Source: Sphingobacteriales bacterium
GTDB lineage: Bacteria > Bacteroidota > Bacteroidia > Chitinophagales > LD1
Assembly: GCA_018262795.1 (NCBI GenBank)
Contig: JADFDM010000013.1
Coordinates: 45,425-109,424 of the forward strand
Direction of reading: 5' to 3'
DNA: 64,000 bases
Shown: piece by piece, positions 36,608 through 45,790 of the stretch
How positions within the stretch are numbered: the first letter of the stretch is position 1
Layout of the letters: each line of letters starts with the position of its first letter
Translations under genes and position numbers: made by a program
The notes under the pieces: generated by a model
The model's database searches: none
What the model was told of the DNA's origin: nothing
The model's input: only the letters and a program-made list of their open reading frames with translations

Positions 36608-37471
36608 ATGAAAAGAAATATGCTTGCACTCCTCTTCCTGTTTATACTGGCCGGGTGCAATAGTGACCCCTCCGACAAAGCAGTCGAACCACAATTTAGT
36701 TCCAATGATATCACTGCGGCAACATCAGAGGTAAATCAACCGGATGAATCTTCTGCACAAACGAAAGATAACGTTACCGGTAAGGAGAAAATCCCGAATA
36801 GCGTGTCGGATCAGAAGCTCAAAATTATCAAAAATGCTTCGATTCAATTTCGGGTAAAAGATGCAGCGGTGAGCCACCGGAACATTGCCGGTTTTTTGAA
36901 AAGCAACAATGCCTATTTTGGAAGTGATAACCGCACTACTTCCTCTTATCGTTTAGAAAACAACATGATTATTCGCGTGCCGGCACAAAATTTTGATAAG
37001 TTGACCGAAGCCTTGATGGCGGAATCTATTTATACCGAATACAAAAACATCTCTGCCGAGGATGTAACCGATCAGTTTATAGATATTGAAGCAAGACTCA
37101 AAACCAAAAAAGAAGTAGAGCAGCGCTACTTAGCTTTGTTGAAAGAGGCCAAAAGGATAACCGACATCTTAGAGGTAGAGGAAAAGTTACGGGTAATTAG
37201 AGAAGAAATTGAATCAGCCGAAGGCCGATTGAAACTGATGAATGACCAAGTGAATTACAGCACTATTACCCTTTCCATGTATCAGCAATTGGATTATGTG
37301 CCCGAACCGGAAAACGGTTTCTTCAGCAAACTAAAGGAAGCCTTTGTAAGAGGGTGGAGAAACTTGGGCCACTTCGTAGTGGGGGTAGTAAGAGTATGGC
37401 CGTTCCTTATCTTATTCTTCACAGGAATTGTGATCTTCCTCAAGCTCCGTTCGCGGAGAAAGAATTCATAA
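36608..37471 (+). CDS. DUF4349-type membrane-anchored lipoprotein
   Basis: 287 residues from MKRNMLALLFLFILAGC, a lipoprotein signal whose Cys is about 17; an upstream ATG (36572) would extend it but destroy the signal. KLKIIKNASIQFRVKDA, MIIRVPAQNFDKLTEALM, DVTDQFIDIEARLKTKKEVEQRY and the central coiled coil LKEAKRITDILEVEEKLRVIREEIE are the DUF4349 pattern. The C terminus has a transmembrane helix (VWPFLILFFTGIVIFLKLR) followed by positive residues. Anchored at both ends; function unknown. Confidence 0.88.
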   Translation: MKRNMLALLFLFILAGCNSDPSDKAVEPQFSSNDITAATSEVNQPDESSAQTKDNVTGKEKIPNSVSDQKLKIIKNASIQFRVKDAAVSHRNIAGFLKSNNAYFGSDNRTTSSYRLENNMIIRVPAQNFDKLTEALMAESIYTEYKNISAEDVTDQFIDIEARLKTKKEVEQRYLALLKEAKRITDILEVEEKLRVIREEIESAEGRLKLMNDQVNYSTITLSMYQQLDYVPEPENGFFSKLKEAFVRGWRNLGHFVVGVVRVWPFLILFFTGIVIFLKLRSRRKNS

Positions 37472-37543
37472 CAGGTTGGATAAGCCGCAGGAGCACCGGG
37501 TGCAAAACATTTCAAACCCGTTTCGGTGTTTCCTGCGGTCTTC

Positions 37544-38170
37544 TTATTGCTTCCGCATAAACATATTCTCGCCCACCTTTTCCGTCAACTCATCCGGGCT
37601 CATCTGAAGAAGTGAGTCTTCTACATAAATAGATTCCACCTCTCCCTTTCTGGTAAAAGATATTTTTCGTTCGCGGTTGCCAAATTGAGGGCAATTGATG
37701 TTTTGGTAGTTCATGATCTTGCCGTTGTCAAAATATTCTCTGCGCATCAACATAAAGCCATGTGCATCGTACAGTTTTTCAATTTTGGGTTTGTTGTAAC
37801 CGTAATACGAGCGCCACCAGCCTGTTTCGTATCCGTGGTGCAGGGTTCCTTCCATTCTTAATCCGCCCGATTTGTAGTAAAACTGCCAAGTGCTATCCAT
37901 GATTCCGTTGGTTAAAAATCCTTTGATGGTGGCCAAGGTATCGTTGGCATATTCTACGATGCCGCCTGTAAATGGCTTTCCGTGATAGAAAAATGTATCG
38001 GGAACAAAATTCAAAACCGAAGCGCTGTCGCTGTGCATCATGGGCGCAAACTTGAGAGTGCCCGAAGAGGAAGTGAGATTTTCTATTTTAAGTCGGCCAT
38101 CTTTATAATTGTTGCAGGATGATAATGCCAGTATCATAAAACTAAAAGAGAGTAGAGCGGTGTATTTCAT
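37544..38170 (-). CDS. Lipoprotein with MORN-type (YwqK-like) repeats
   Basis: 208 residues from the ATG at 38170 (a start at 38176 adds two residues). Signal MKYTALLSFSFMILALSSC carries the lipobox. The body has GKPFTGGIVEYAND, IKGFLTNGIMDSTWQFYY, GLRMEGTLHHGYETGWWRSYY and KIEKLYDAHGFMLMRREYFDNGK, variants of the MORN_2/YwqK repeat. Proteins of this kind are common in Bacteroidota; the toxin-antitoxin name sometimes attached to them is not supported by a neighbouring toxin. Function unknown. Confidence 0.85.
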   Translation of the reverse strand: MKYTALLSFSFMILALSSCNNYKDGRLKIENLTSSSGTLKFAPMMHSDSASVLNFVPDTFFYHGKPFTGGIVEYANDTLATIKGFLTNGIMDSTWQFYYKSGGLRMEGTLHHGYETGWWRSYYGYNKPKIEKLYDAHGFMLMRREYFDNGKIMNYQNINCPQFGNRERKISFTRKGEVESIYVEDSLLQMSPDELTEKVGENMFMRKQ

Positions 38171-38343
38171 AACCATAATTTGATTTGCGAGAATAACATT
38201 TATGCTTCAAAAGCACTTATTAGGCAGCCGATAAAAAAAGAAATCAGCCAATTCTACCCCATTACAATTTTGGAAAAACATTTTTCACAACTGTGGAATG
38301 AAAATCCTTCTGCCCCTTAATTTCCGTTTACTTTTGAGTTGCA

Positions 38344-39225
38344 ATGAAACAATATCAGGATCTACTTCAGCACATTTTGGACAAGGGAGTTTGGAAAGAT
38401 GATCGCACCGGCACCGGCACTTATAGTGTATTCGGTTATCAAATGCGGTTTAATTTGGCGGAGGGGTTTCCCTTGGTAACTACTAAAAAACTTCATACCA
38501 AATCTATCATTCAGGAACTATTGTGGTTTTTGAAGGGCGATACGAATATTCAGTACCTCTGCCAAAACGGGGTGCGGATATGGGACGATTGGCCCTACGA
38601 AAAATATAAAAAGAGCAGGGAGTTTGGCGGAGAAGACATCCGGCAATTTGGGCAGCGAATAGCTACCGATGATACCTTTGCCAAGCAGTGGGGCGAACTC
38701 GGCCCGGTGTATGGCTACCAATGGCGAAGCTGGCCGGCTCCGGATGGCACGAGCATTGACCAAATCAGCAAGGTGACTGACCAAATTAAAAACAACCCTA
38801 CCTCACGCAGACTGATTGTGAGTGCATGGAACGTTCCTTTTATTGAGGATATGGCGCTACCGCCCTGCCACTCTTTATTTCAGTTTTATGTGCTGGAGGG
38901 CAAGTTGAGTTGCCAGCTTTATCAGCGCAGTGCCGATGTGTTTTTAGGAGTTCCCTTCAATATTGCTTCGTATGCGCTGCTCACGATGATGATGGCGCAA
39001 GCTACCGGTTTGGGCTTGGGCGATTTTGTGCACACTTTTGGGGATGTACATTTGTATTCAAACCATGTGGAGCAGGCCAAGTTGCAACTGAGCCGTGAAC
39101 CTCGACCACTGCCCCAAATGGAAATCAACCCTTCTGTGAAGGACATTTTCGGCTTTCGTTACGAAGACTTTACACTCAAGGATTACCATCCCCATCCGCA
39201 TATTCCGGCAGCAGTGGCGGTTTAA
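38344..39225 (+). CDS. thyA: Thymidylate synthase
   Basis: 293 residues, longer than the E. coli-type 264; the increase is in the region around residues 80-120 ([19 protein letters not shown]). The motifs [25 protein letters not shown], the active-site [11 protein letters not shown] (Cys175), and [18 protein letters not shown] are intact. It makes dTMP from dUMP using methylenetetrahydrofolate. No folA follows. A TACTTTTG sequence (38329-38336) just before the ATG resembles a -7 element, but I see no TTG at the right distance. Confidence 0.97.
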   Translation: MKQYQDLLQHILDKGVWKDDRTGTGTYSVFGYQMRFNLAEGFPLVTTKKLHTKSIIQELLWFLKGDTNIQYLCQNGVRIWDDWPYEKYKKSREFGGEDIRQFGQRIATDDTFAKQWGELGPVYGYQWRSWPAPDGTSIDQISKVTDQIKNNPTSRRLIVSAWNVPFIEDMALPPCHSLFQFYVLEGKLSCQLYQRSADVFLGVPFNIASYALLTMMMAQATGLGLGDFVHTFGDVHLYSNHVEQAKLQLSREPRPLPQMEINPSVKDIFGFRYEDFTLKDYHPHPHIPAAVAV

Positions 39226-39481
39226 TACAGATGACAGTAATCATTTGACCCGGTAATTAGTCGTGCAAGAATGAGCCGAAACCTCTCCAAACTTTGGCAA
39301 ATCGGCCAAGTGGGTTTTGGCGGCTTGGGTGGCAGCGGTCGCTTGTGACCCTGCTTACAGTGCATTACAAAACCGCCCCGCCTTTGGCTGAAAGCGCAAA
39401 GGCTAAGGGCTGACTGTAAAAGAGGTAATGTAGGCATGAGAGCGTATTTTATAATCTTCAGGCAATTTTATTCTCACAATT

Positions 39482-39601
39482 TCATCCATTCAATATCCAA
39501 ACCAACGTTAACACGATCAGTAAAATGAAAAACAATAAAGGCAGTGCCAATACCACCGGCATCATTTTTTGTTTTCTTCGTTCTCTCTCAAAAATGCTCA
39601 T
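39482..39601 (-). CDS. Very small single-pass membrane protein
   Basis: 39 residues if the start is MSIFERERRKQKMM (39601), or up to 68 residues from 39688. A short basic cytoplasmic stretch precedes one strong helix (VVLALPLLFFILLIVLTLVW), followed by ILNG. The positive-inside charge is clear. I recognise no family. Directly upstream on the same strand is another tiny membrane ORF (39663-39791). Coding is likely but not certain. Confidence 0.4.
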   Translation of the reverse strand: MSIFERERRKQKMMPVVLALPLLFFILLIVLTLVWILNG

Positions 39602-39662
39602 GGCTTTACTGTTTTTTTCTCTCCATAAGTAGGGGGCTTTGTTGCTTGAGGGTGTCTTTGTT

Positions 39663-39791
39663 TTAAAATACTCGATACATAAGTTCAATCCCCACGATTA
39701 GTAATCCCCCAAATAATATCACCATCCCGTAAGCCCATATTTCATTATTTCGAGCAATCGGGGGGGACGCGGAGCAAGCGGGTTTCTTCAT
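39663..39791 (-). CDS. Possible 42-residue membrane protein
   Basis: Translation from the ATG at 39791 gives MKKPACSASPPIARNN, then a single hydrophobic helix (YGMVILFGGLLIVGIELMY) and RVF before the TAA at 39663. It is too short for the usual gene-length cutoffs. It lies immediately upstream of, and in the same direction as, the small membrane ORF ending at 39482, so the two may be one transcript. No family is recognised. Confidence 0.35.
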   Translation of the reverse strand: MKKPACSASPPIARNNEIWAYGMVILFGGLLIVGIELMYRVF

Positions 39792-40609
39792 TGGAAGTAG
39801 CTGACATTTTGTGAAAAATTCCTTTAGCTGTAGGACTTACGGAGTCAGCACCTGCCTACAGTTAAAGGGCCCTAAAAAACTTTTTAAAAATAGAATTGCT
39901 CTGTTTTTAAATCATCTCTACCGTAATGTTACAGAGGCGGTTTTTCACCTGCAAAGACATTTTTCGGCCTTTTTTTCTGATTTTATTAAAATTAAAATTG
40001 GCGTATAAAACATTTTCTGTCGCTAACTTATTGATAAGCAGAGGCTTATTTTTTGTTCAAAAACAGTAAAAAATGCCAGATTTTAGCCAAATAAGAAAAT
40101 TCCGTATGCGGTAGCCTAATGCATTTTTGCCTATACAGAAATAGTTACGGTTGCCCCTACCCATTTCTTCCTTCTTGCTACAGCTCCTCTCAATTCTCTG
40201 TAATCGTTTTAGTAGTTACCTATCTCTTTATTTATTATTTGGTGGAAGAAAATTGAGTTTCCTGGTTTGTTGTTTGCAGGAAGCCATCGCTCTATTGTTT
40301 GTTTTTAAAAGTTTAGAAAATCAGACCCCTCTTTGCCGAACCTATCTGTTGTTAGTGCAACAGAGCGAAGCAGAAATCTTGATGTGAACGTATAGAGACC
40401 GCCCGCGCGATACAAACCAACTTATAGGCCAGGATTTAACTTCTGAGCGCCAATTTTTACTTTTAGAAGTGATTAAAACCAATACTGGGCAACGGTTTCA
40501 GCCGATTGAAAATTGGACAGAAAATGGCCTCAAAATTTACCTAAAATCATAGGAAAGGGGAAGAAAAGACTATAGAATTGTACTCTAAAATCAATAAGCG
40601 CACGGCTTT
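39792..40609. other. Gene-poor AT-rich stretch
   Basis: About 800 bases without a convincing gene; the longest frame (40151-40387 plus) has no protein-like composition. It contains one copy of a diverged ~165-base repeat (40378-40541) whose partner is at 40913-41077. Confidence 0.5.
40378..40541 (+). repeat. Diverged direct repeat, copy 1
   Basis: Begins CTTGATGTGAACGTA and ends GGCCTCAAAATTTACC. Aligns along its length with 40913-41077; shared islands include AACCAA-x-TT-x-TAGGCC, TAACTTC-x-GAGC and TTCAGC-x-GATTGA. Confidence 0.7.
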
Positions 40610-40846
40610 TTAGAAAGATAATACCGTAATGGGAGTGATTACTTTGCCGGCCATTCCGTTCTTGTTACCGGTTTTCAGCTCGCTAAATCCCTGCATAATG
40701 TTGTATTTATATTCAGCATAGAAATAGGCAAATGAGTTTCCGGTCAGCACTAAATCATCCTCCCCACTATCAGCATATACAGAGAGAGGAATACCGGCTT
40801 TAGCCGTAAGGGGAAGGTTTTGTAAGAATGCAGAAGTGTTCATCAT
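40610..40846 (-). CDS. Possible small protein between two diverged repeats
   Basis: 78 residues from MMNTSAFLQNLPLTA to ITPITVLSF. A longer frame reaches 41002, but its N-terminal part lies inside the second repeat and is unlikely to be coding. No signal peptide or helix is clear; TGNSFAYFYAEYKYNIMQGF has an even mix of polar and aromatic residues suggesting a small beta protein. A GGGAG sits about 14 bases before the ATG. No family is recognised. Confidence 0.3.
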   Translation of the reverse strand: MMNTSAFLQNLPLTAKAGIPLSVYADSGEDDLVLTGNSFAYFYAEYKYNIMQGFSELKTGNKNGMAGKVITPITVLSF

Positions 40847-40912
40847 CGTTTGTTTTTTACTCCCTGCATTTCTGCTTATAGTTGCCTTATAAGGAGTAAC
40901 CTTGAAAAAAAC

Positions 40913-41077
40913 CTTGATGTAAACGTAGGGGGGCAAAAGGGTAGGCAAAAACCAATTTGTAGGCCGAAATATAACTTCAGAGCAATTTTTTTCTCCTCTC
41001 AAATACCCTGAAATGCTGATTGGTCAATGGCTTCAGCGAATTGATGAACTGGTGAGAAATAGGCCTAAAAATTTTCC
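40913..41077 (+). repeat. Diverged direct repeat, copy 2
   Basis: Begins CTTGATGTAAACGTA and ends GGCCTAAAAATTTTCC; partner of 40378-40541. It lies about 50 bases upstream of the helical-repeat gene at 41130 and may overlap its regulatory region (a TAACTTTG -7-like element is at 41109-41116). Confidence 0.7.
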
Positions 41078-41129
41078 ATTCACATACATAAAAAAGCATT
41101 TGTTTTTCTAACTTTGGAGAAATCTGAAT

Positions 41130-42584
41130 GTGGCTATGGCAAGAGAAGCCAGTCTTTTTAATCTCATACATTCACTGGAGCCGGCCGAAAAACGCCACTT
41201 CAAAGTGCATGCTGCTAAGAATCTGAACGGAGGCAATAAGTTCAATTACGAAAAGTTGTTTGATGCCATCAATGAATGGTCGAACGAAAGCTACACCGAA
41301 AAAGATTTTAAGCGAAAGCACAAAGGCAAAACCTTTATCAAAAATTTATCGGTAGAAAAAACACAGTTAAGGGATTTGATATTGAAGGTGATGAGGAGTT
41401 ATCACGCAGGGAAGGTGCCTGAAATAACGTTTCATGAAATGTATCTGGACATTAAATTCCTGTTTGATAAAGGGCTCAAAGAGGAAGCAAAGGCATTGCT
41501 GGAAAAAGCCAGAGAGTTGGTGGAAAAAGAAGAAATGCTTCCGGAGTTATTGCTTTTAAATGATTTACTCTACGAGAACTATCCCACCGGAGCAGCTTCG
41601 ACCCCTTACAAATTGGAAGTGATGGGCAAGCAGGAAGTGGAGATACTAAATAGGTTGAACCTATCTCGCAGAGTGGTTTATTTGCGACAACGGATATTTG
41701 AAATAGATGCCCAAGAGAAGTGGCATGATTGCAAAGATGAAGTGGATGGCATTATAACGGAAACAGAGAAACTGCTGCAATGCGACCACCTATCTCGTAA
41801 ATGCGCCCGAAAATTACTGAACATTCAGCAACTGTTCTTTATTCGGCAGAGAAAATTTGAGGAGAGTTTTGCAATAACTCAGAAATGGGTTTCGGGATTG
41901 GTAAGTAAAATCGAAATCTCCTCTGAAGCACGCACCATTATAGCAAATTACCTGCTTTCGGCTCTTAGATGTGGGCGTATGGAAGTTTTCCCGTTTGCCA
42001 TATCCCTTCTAAAAAGAATCCGACCCGCAAGTCAAAAAGAGGCTGCTGAACTATTTCGGCTGACTACTCAATATGAACTTATCTGGATGTTGAATTCGCA
42101 TGATTTCAGAGAAGCGGATGAAAAACTGAATGAAATAAAAAAAGGGCTGACTCAATATAGCGAGATGATTACCAAGCGGCAGATCATTTATTTTCGATTG
42201 AACTTAGTGTTGCTTTATTTCTTTCAAGGTAAATATGACCATGCACTGAATGAAATGCGGGACATAGACATATTAGCCGGAAGGGATAGCAAATACATCC
42301 CGGTATTATTGGAAATACGGGTACTGGAATGGCTATCGCAATATGCTTTGAAAAACTTTGAAGTGTTGGATTTTCAACTGAGAAATCTGAAGCGGTATTA
42401 TAAGGAGTACAGCACCTCTAATGAATTTACTGAAGCTATCTTCAAACTATTCAAGGATATTACGACTACTCCTAATCAAAAGCCAAAACAATTACAGGAA
42501 TGGATCAGTGAATTCAGACTTGCGGAACCTGCACCTGCTCAGCAGCAGATGAAAGGAGTTATTCTCGATTACTTCGCAGTTTAG
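41130..42584 (+). CDS. Helical-repeat protein of a Bacteroidota-specific family, paralogue 1
   Basis: 484 residues, all helical. Opens with a segment shared with two other proteins in the window: LFNLIHSLEPAEKRHFKVH here, LFRLIQSMSPKEQNEFLKHL at 57695, and YKALSLAEQKQFERFLHSPY at 55288. The body contains TPR-like helix pairs (FLFDKGLKEEAKALLEKARE, YFFQGKYDHALNEMRDI). No catalytic motif or signal peptide; a cytoplasmic scaffold or interaction role is likely but unproven. Its end overlaps a convergent lipoprotein gene by four bases. A variant start (41136) is possible. Confidence 0.8.
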   Translation: MAMAREASLFNLIHSLEPAEKRHFKVHAAKNLNGGNKFNYEKLFDAINEWSNESYTEKDFKRKHKGKTFIKNLSVEKTQLRDLILKVMRSYHAGKVPEITFHEMYLDIKFLFDKGLKEEAKALLEKARELVEKEEMLPELLLLNDLLYENYPTGAASTPYKLEVMGKQEVEILNRLNLSRRVVYLRQRIFEIDAQEKWHDCKDEVDGIITETEKLLQCDHLSRKCARKLLNIQQLFFIRQRKFEESFAITQKWVSGLVSKIEISSEARTIIANYLLSALRCGRMEVFPFAISLLKRIRPASQKEAAELFRLTTQYELIWMLNSHDFREADEKLNEIKKGLTQYSEMITKRQIIYFRLNLVLLYFFQGKYDHALNEMRDIDILAGRDSKYIPVLLEIRVLEWLSQYALKNFEVLDFQLRNLKRYYKEYSTSNEFTEAIFKLFKDITTTPNQKPKQLQEWISEFRLAEPAPAQQQMKGVILDYFAV

Positions 42585-43075
42585 TTTGTGTCTTTTGTTT
42601 CATCTTCTACTAAGGCATATCCATAAGTGATACTCATATTATCACCAGACGGAGTAATGCTTAATAAGTGGTCGGCTCGAAAGGAATCTATATTACCTGT
42701 TGAAAGGTCTGCCCCTCTTACAAAGCCATTACTAATCCCAAGGTACTCATTAACCTTAAACGATTTGGTTCCCTTTTGTAAGTTGCTGTCGTTCACTGAG
42801 CTAACTTCCTTTCCTTGATAGCGGATATAGTTCTTGCCATCGTGGCGGACGACTTCTACATTGGAATTTTCAATTAAAACCTTAGTTAATGAATAAAGCG
42901 TGTCTGTAGGCTTGTAAATATAAAGGCAGAACTTCCCGCCATTATCAGGAGCAATAGAATAACTCTCATTAGAGGCTATCTCCACATCATGGGTAGAGGC
43001 CATATGCTGGTCTGTCTTCTGGTTACAGGAAAAAAGAAAAGTGGCAAGTAGGGGGCAAAGAATAAAATTTTTCAT
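42581..43075 (-). CDS. Small lipoprotein of unknown function
   Basis: 164 residues from MKNFILCPLLATFLFSC, a lipoprotein signal (lipobox LFSC); the longer frame starting at 43120 has extra residues that do not fit. The mature part is beta-rich (GGKFCLYIYKPTDTLYSLTKVL, VEVVRHDGKNYIRYQGKEV) with no recognised domain. Its C-terminal end overlaps the convergent helical-repeat gene. Function unknown. Confidence 0.75.
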   Translation of the reverse strand: MKNFILCPLLATFLFSCNQKTDQHMASTHDVEIASNESYSIAPDNGGKFCLYIYKPTDTLYSLTKVLIENSNVEVVRHDGKNYIRYQGKEVSSVNDSNLQKGTKSFKVNEYLGISNGFVRGADLSTGNIDSFRADHLLSITPSGDNMSITYGYALVEDETKDTN

Positions 43076-43144
43076 GGTGTCTAATATTTGGTTTCGGTGT
43101 AACCTACAATTAGTTTTCATAAAAAAGAAAAATATCTGTAAATA

Positions 43145-44416
43145 TTATCCTACCGTTACCTTATACATCTGGTCGTAGTCGAGGTACTTGCACGCCAGCA
43201 CCTGTATTTCCTCAGCGCTTATCTCTTTTACCGTTTTCAGAAATTCATGAATATAGTCGGTGCTTTGCCCATAAGTAAGCAAGCCTTTAAGAGTTTCGGA
43301 AAATTTGAGCGGCCCATCTAAACTGCGCATTATTTTTCCGCTCAGATAATTCTTTACTATCTGCAATTCTTCTTTGCTTACCGGCTCTGTGCGCAAGCGA
43401 TTTATTTCGTGGGCTATTTCTTTCAAAGTCGCTTCCTTTACATCCTTCCCCACCTCAGCCGAAATTTCAAAAAAGCCGCCATGGGGATACGACACAAAAG
43501 AGGAATAAATGCCGTAGGTATATCCTTTGTCTTCGCGAATGTTGGTCATGAGTCGTGAGCCGAAATAACCGCCCAACAAAGTATTCATCACACTCACCTT
43601 CATAAAGTCAGGGTGTTGCTTATTGATGCAGATATTGCCAAGTAAAATAGCAGATTGTACCGAGTCGGCTTTCTCGGTGTGATGGATCAATTCGGTGGAT
43701 GGCTCGATGGGATGTACAATATCTGTGACCACTTCTTTGTTGATGATGGGGGCACTTCCAAAATATTGTTGAATGCTTTGGAGCAAAGACTCCTCAAACT
43801 TACCCGAAACGATAATCGTTAAGCTGCGCGGATGATAGTATCGCTGGTAAAAGGAGAGGAGATCACTTCTTTCAATAGTTTTAAAATCTTCCAACTCCGT
43901 CACCCTGCCGTAAGGATGTTTCGGCCCGTAAAGCGCACTCACAAAATGGCGATTAGCGATAAAATCATTTTTCTCCAAATCCACTTTCAGGCGTTGTTTT
44001 CGATTGTTGATTACGGTGTTGAGTTCTGCTTGCGGGAAAGTGGCTTCGGTCAGTATTTCCTTTAACAGCGGTAATAGTTTCGCTGCTTGTTTCGACATAG
44101 CATAGAGGGTTACCCCGGCATTTTCGAATCCGGCACTGTATTGCAAGTTGGCTCCGTAGTAGTCAAAGCTATCGGCAATTTCTTTGGCGGAATGTGTAGT
44201 AGTCCCCTCACGCATCATGCGGTTCGTAAAATCGGCAATCAGATTTTTCGGCTCATACCATTTGCCGGCCTTGAACATCAGTTCAATTTTTACTACCTCT
44301 TGCTCTCCGGCATTAATCACATACACCGGAACTCCGTTAGCGAGATGTAATAACTTCGTTTCGGGAAAACTTACCGTATCCACCGTTTTTATTTCAGGAA
44401 AAATAGTTCTGTTCAT
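43145..44416 (-). CDS. M16-family peptidase-like subunit without the zinc motif
   Basis: 423 residues. It has the M16 (insulinase) fold: two similar domains and a C-terminal ILSGK-type strand. The position normally occupied by H-x-x-E-H reads KNLIADFTNRMMREGT, without the His pair, so this subunit is presumably non-catalytic. YGPKHPYGRV, VSGKFEESLLQSI and LLGGYFGSRLMTNIREDKGYTYGIYS are typical of the C-terminal M16 domain, the last holding the conserved R-x-x-x-x-Y. It is 32 bases downstream of a catalytic M16 gene and likely forms a heterodimer with it. Confidence 0.9.
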   Translation of the reverse strand: MNRTIFPEIKTVDTVSFPETKLLHLANGVPVYVINAGEQEVVKIELMFKAGKWYEPKNLIADFTNRMMREGTTTHSAKEIADSFDYYGANLQYSAGFENAGVTLYAMSKQAAKLLPLLKEILTEATFPQAELNTVINNRKQRLKVDLEKNDFIANRHFVSALYGPKHPYGRVTELEDFKTIERSDLLSFYQRYYHPRSLTIIVSGKFEESLLQSIQQYFGSAPIINKEVVTDIVHPIEPSTELIHHTEKADSVQSAILLGNICINKQHPDFMKVSVMNTLLGGYFGSRLMTNIREDKGYTYGIYSSFVSYPHGGFFEISAEVGKDVKEATLKEIAHEINRLRTEPVSKEELQIVKNYLSGKIMRSLDGPLKFSETLKGLLTYGQSTDYIHEFLKTVKEISAEEIQVLACKYLDYDQMYKVTVG

Positions 44417-44448
44417 CGTCTCTTTTTATTGTAAAAAATGCACCACTT

Positions 44449-45693
44449 CTACTGCTGATTTTTGCTGTAATACCGCAGAATGTTTGAATGTTCCTTGATG
44501 AAAATTCGCCCGGCTACTTCGCGAATCTTTTCGGCTGTCACCGATCTGTATTTTTCAATTTCAAGATTCACTTCATTTGGGTTTCCTAACATTTCATAGT
44601 AGGCTAAGTTCATAGCGCGGTTTAGGATATTGGTTTCGCCAAAAGCAAGATATGATTCCATCTTGTTTTGCACTTTCTCCAATTCCTGCTCATCAATCGT
44701 ATGTGTGACCATTTGCAGCACCACCTCTTCGATGGCCTTTTCGGCACTCTCCATGCTTACTCCTTTGTTCAGTTTCCCCTCAATCATAAACAAGCCATCG
44801 TCTATCGTTTCAGTGGTGTAGGCGGCAATGTTGCTGAATAGCTTCTGCTCTTTCACCAACTTGTTATACAATCGGGACGATTCACCGGTGCTTAAAATAT
44901 CGCGCAGCAAATCAGCCGCATGGTAATCAGGGTGCATTCTCGCACACATTTTATAAGCGATATAAAGCGCATTTACCGGCACATCGGCTGTTACTTCCAG
45001 CATCCTCGGCTCGGTTTGTTCCGGCTCCAAGGGGATATGCCGCGTTAGAGGCTCACCTGCCGGAATTTCTCCAAACCATTGTTCTGCTAAATTTTTTACT
45101 TGAGCTACGGTTACATCTCCCGCCACTACCAACACTGCATTTCCCGGGCGGTAATACTTAAAGAAAAACTCTTTGGCCGAAGGTAACTCTACATGCTCTA
45201 CATGTGATAAATTCAAACCGATTACGGGCCATTGATAGGGATGTACTTTATACGCCAACGCACTCATCTTATGCCACACATCCCCATACGGTTGGTTGAT
45301 GTAATGCTCTTTGAATTCTTCCATCACTACGCTCTTCTGTGTTTCTAAACTTTCTGTTTCAAATGCCAGGCTCAACATTCTATCGCTTTCCAACCAAAAA
45401 GCGGTCTCCAGATTTGTAGCCGGCAGTATATCGTAGTAATTAGTTACATCGTTTGAGGTAAAGGCATTACTTTCTCCTCCGGCATTCTGCAAAGGAGAAT
45501 CGAAATGAGGAATGTTAGAGGAGCCTTCAAACATAAAGTGCTCGAACAAGTGCGCAAAGCCTGTTTGCTGAGGGGTTTCATCGCGGGAGCCTACTTTGTA
45601 AAGCACATTCACAGCCGCCATCGAAGTAGTATGATCTTCATGTACAATCACCTTTAGCCCGTTGGGCAACACAAACTCTTCAAATTTAATCAT
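44449..45693 (-). CDS. M16-family zinc peptidase, catalytic subunit
   Basis: 414 residues. The zinc motif H-x-x-E-H is GFAHLFEHFMFEGS (His48, Glu51, His52), with the distant Glu in a VVMEEFKEHY-type segment around residue 125. The C-terminal inactive half is complete (GGESNAFTSNDVTNYY, FFFKYYRPGNAVLVVAGDV). Such enzymes degrade short peptides or process exported proteins; paired catalytic and non-catalytic M16 genes are common in Bacteroidota. It is first of the two, on the minus strand, divergent from the 3-hydroxyacyl-CoA dehydrogenase gene. Confidence 0.93.
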   Translation of the reverse strand: MIKFEEFVLPNGLKVIVHEDHTTSMAAVNVLYKVGSRDETPQQTGFAHLFEHFMFEGSSNIPHFDSPLQNAGGESNAFTSNDVTNYYDILPATNLETAFWLESDRMLSLAFETESLETQKSVVMEEFKEHYINQPYGDVWHKMSALAYKVHPYQWPVIGLNLSHVEHVELPSAKEFFFKYYRPGNAVLVVAGDVTVAQVKNLAEQWFGEIPAGEPLTRHIPLEPEQTEPRMLEVTADVPVNALYIAYKMCARMHPDYHAADLLRDILSTGESSRLYNKLVKEQKLFSNIAAYTTETIDDGLFMIEGKLNKGVSMESAEKAIEEVVLQMVTHTIDEQELEKVQNKMESYLAFGETNILNRAMNLAYYEMLGNPNEVNLEIEKYRSVTAEKIREVAGRIFIKEHSNILRYYSKNQQ

Positions 45694-45790
45694 GCTAAAA
45701 AATTGAGGCGGTAAAAGTATCTATTTTGTGTAGAGGAGAAACAGTGAGATTTTTAGCTTTGACCAAAAATGTATGATTATGGGAGCTAAA

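Noticed and set aside
37544..38170. Antitoxin function of the YwqK-like protein
   Set aside because: The family name suggests it, but the protein is an exported lipoprotein and no toxin gene adjoins it.
40151..40387. 78-residue plus-strand frame
   Set aside because: Hydrophobic and serine/leucine-rich without helix pattern or start context, and it runs into the first diverged repeat copy.
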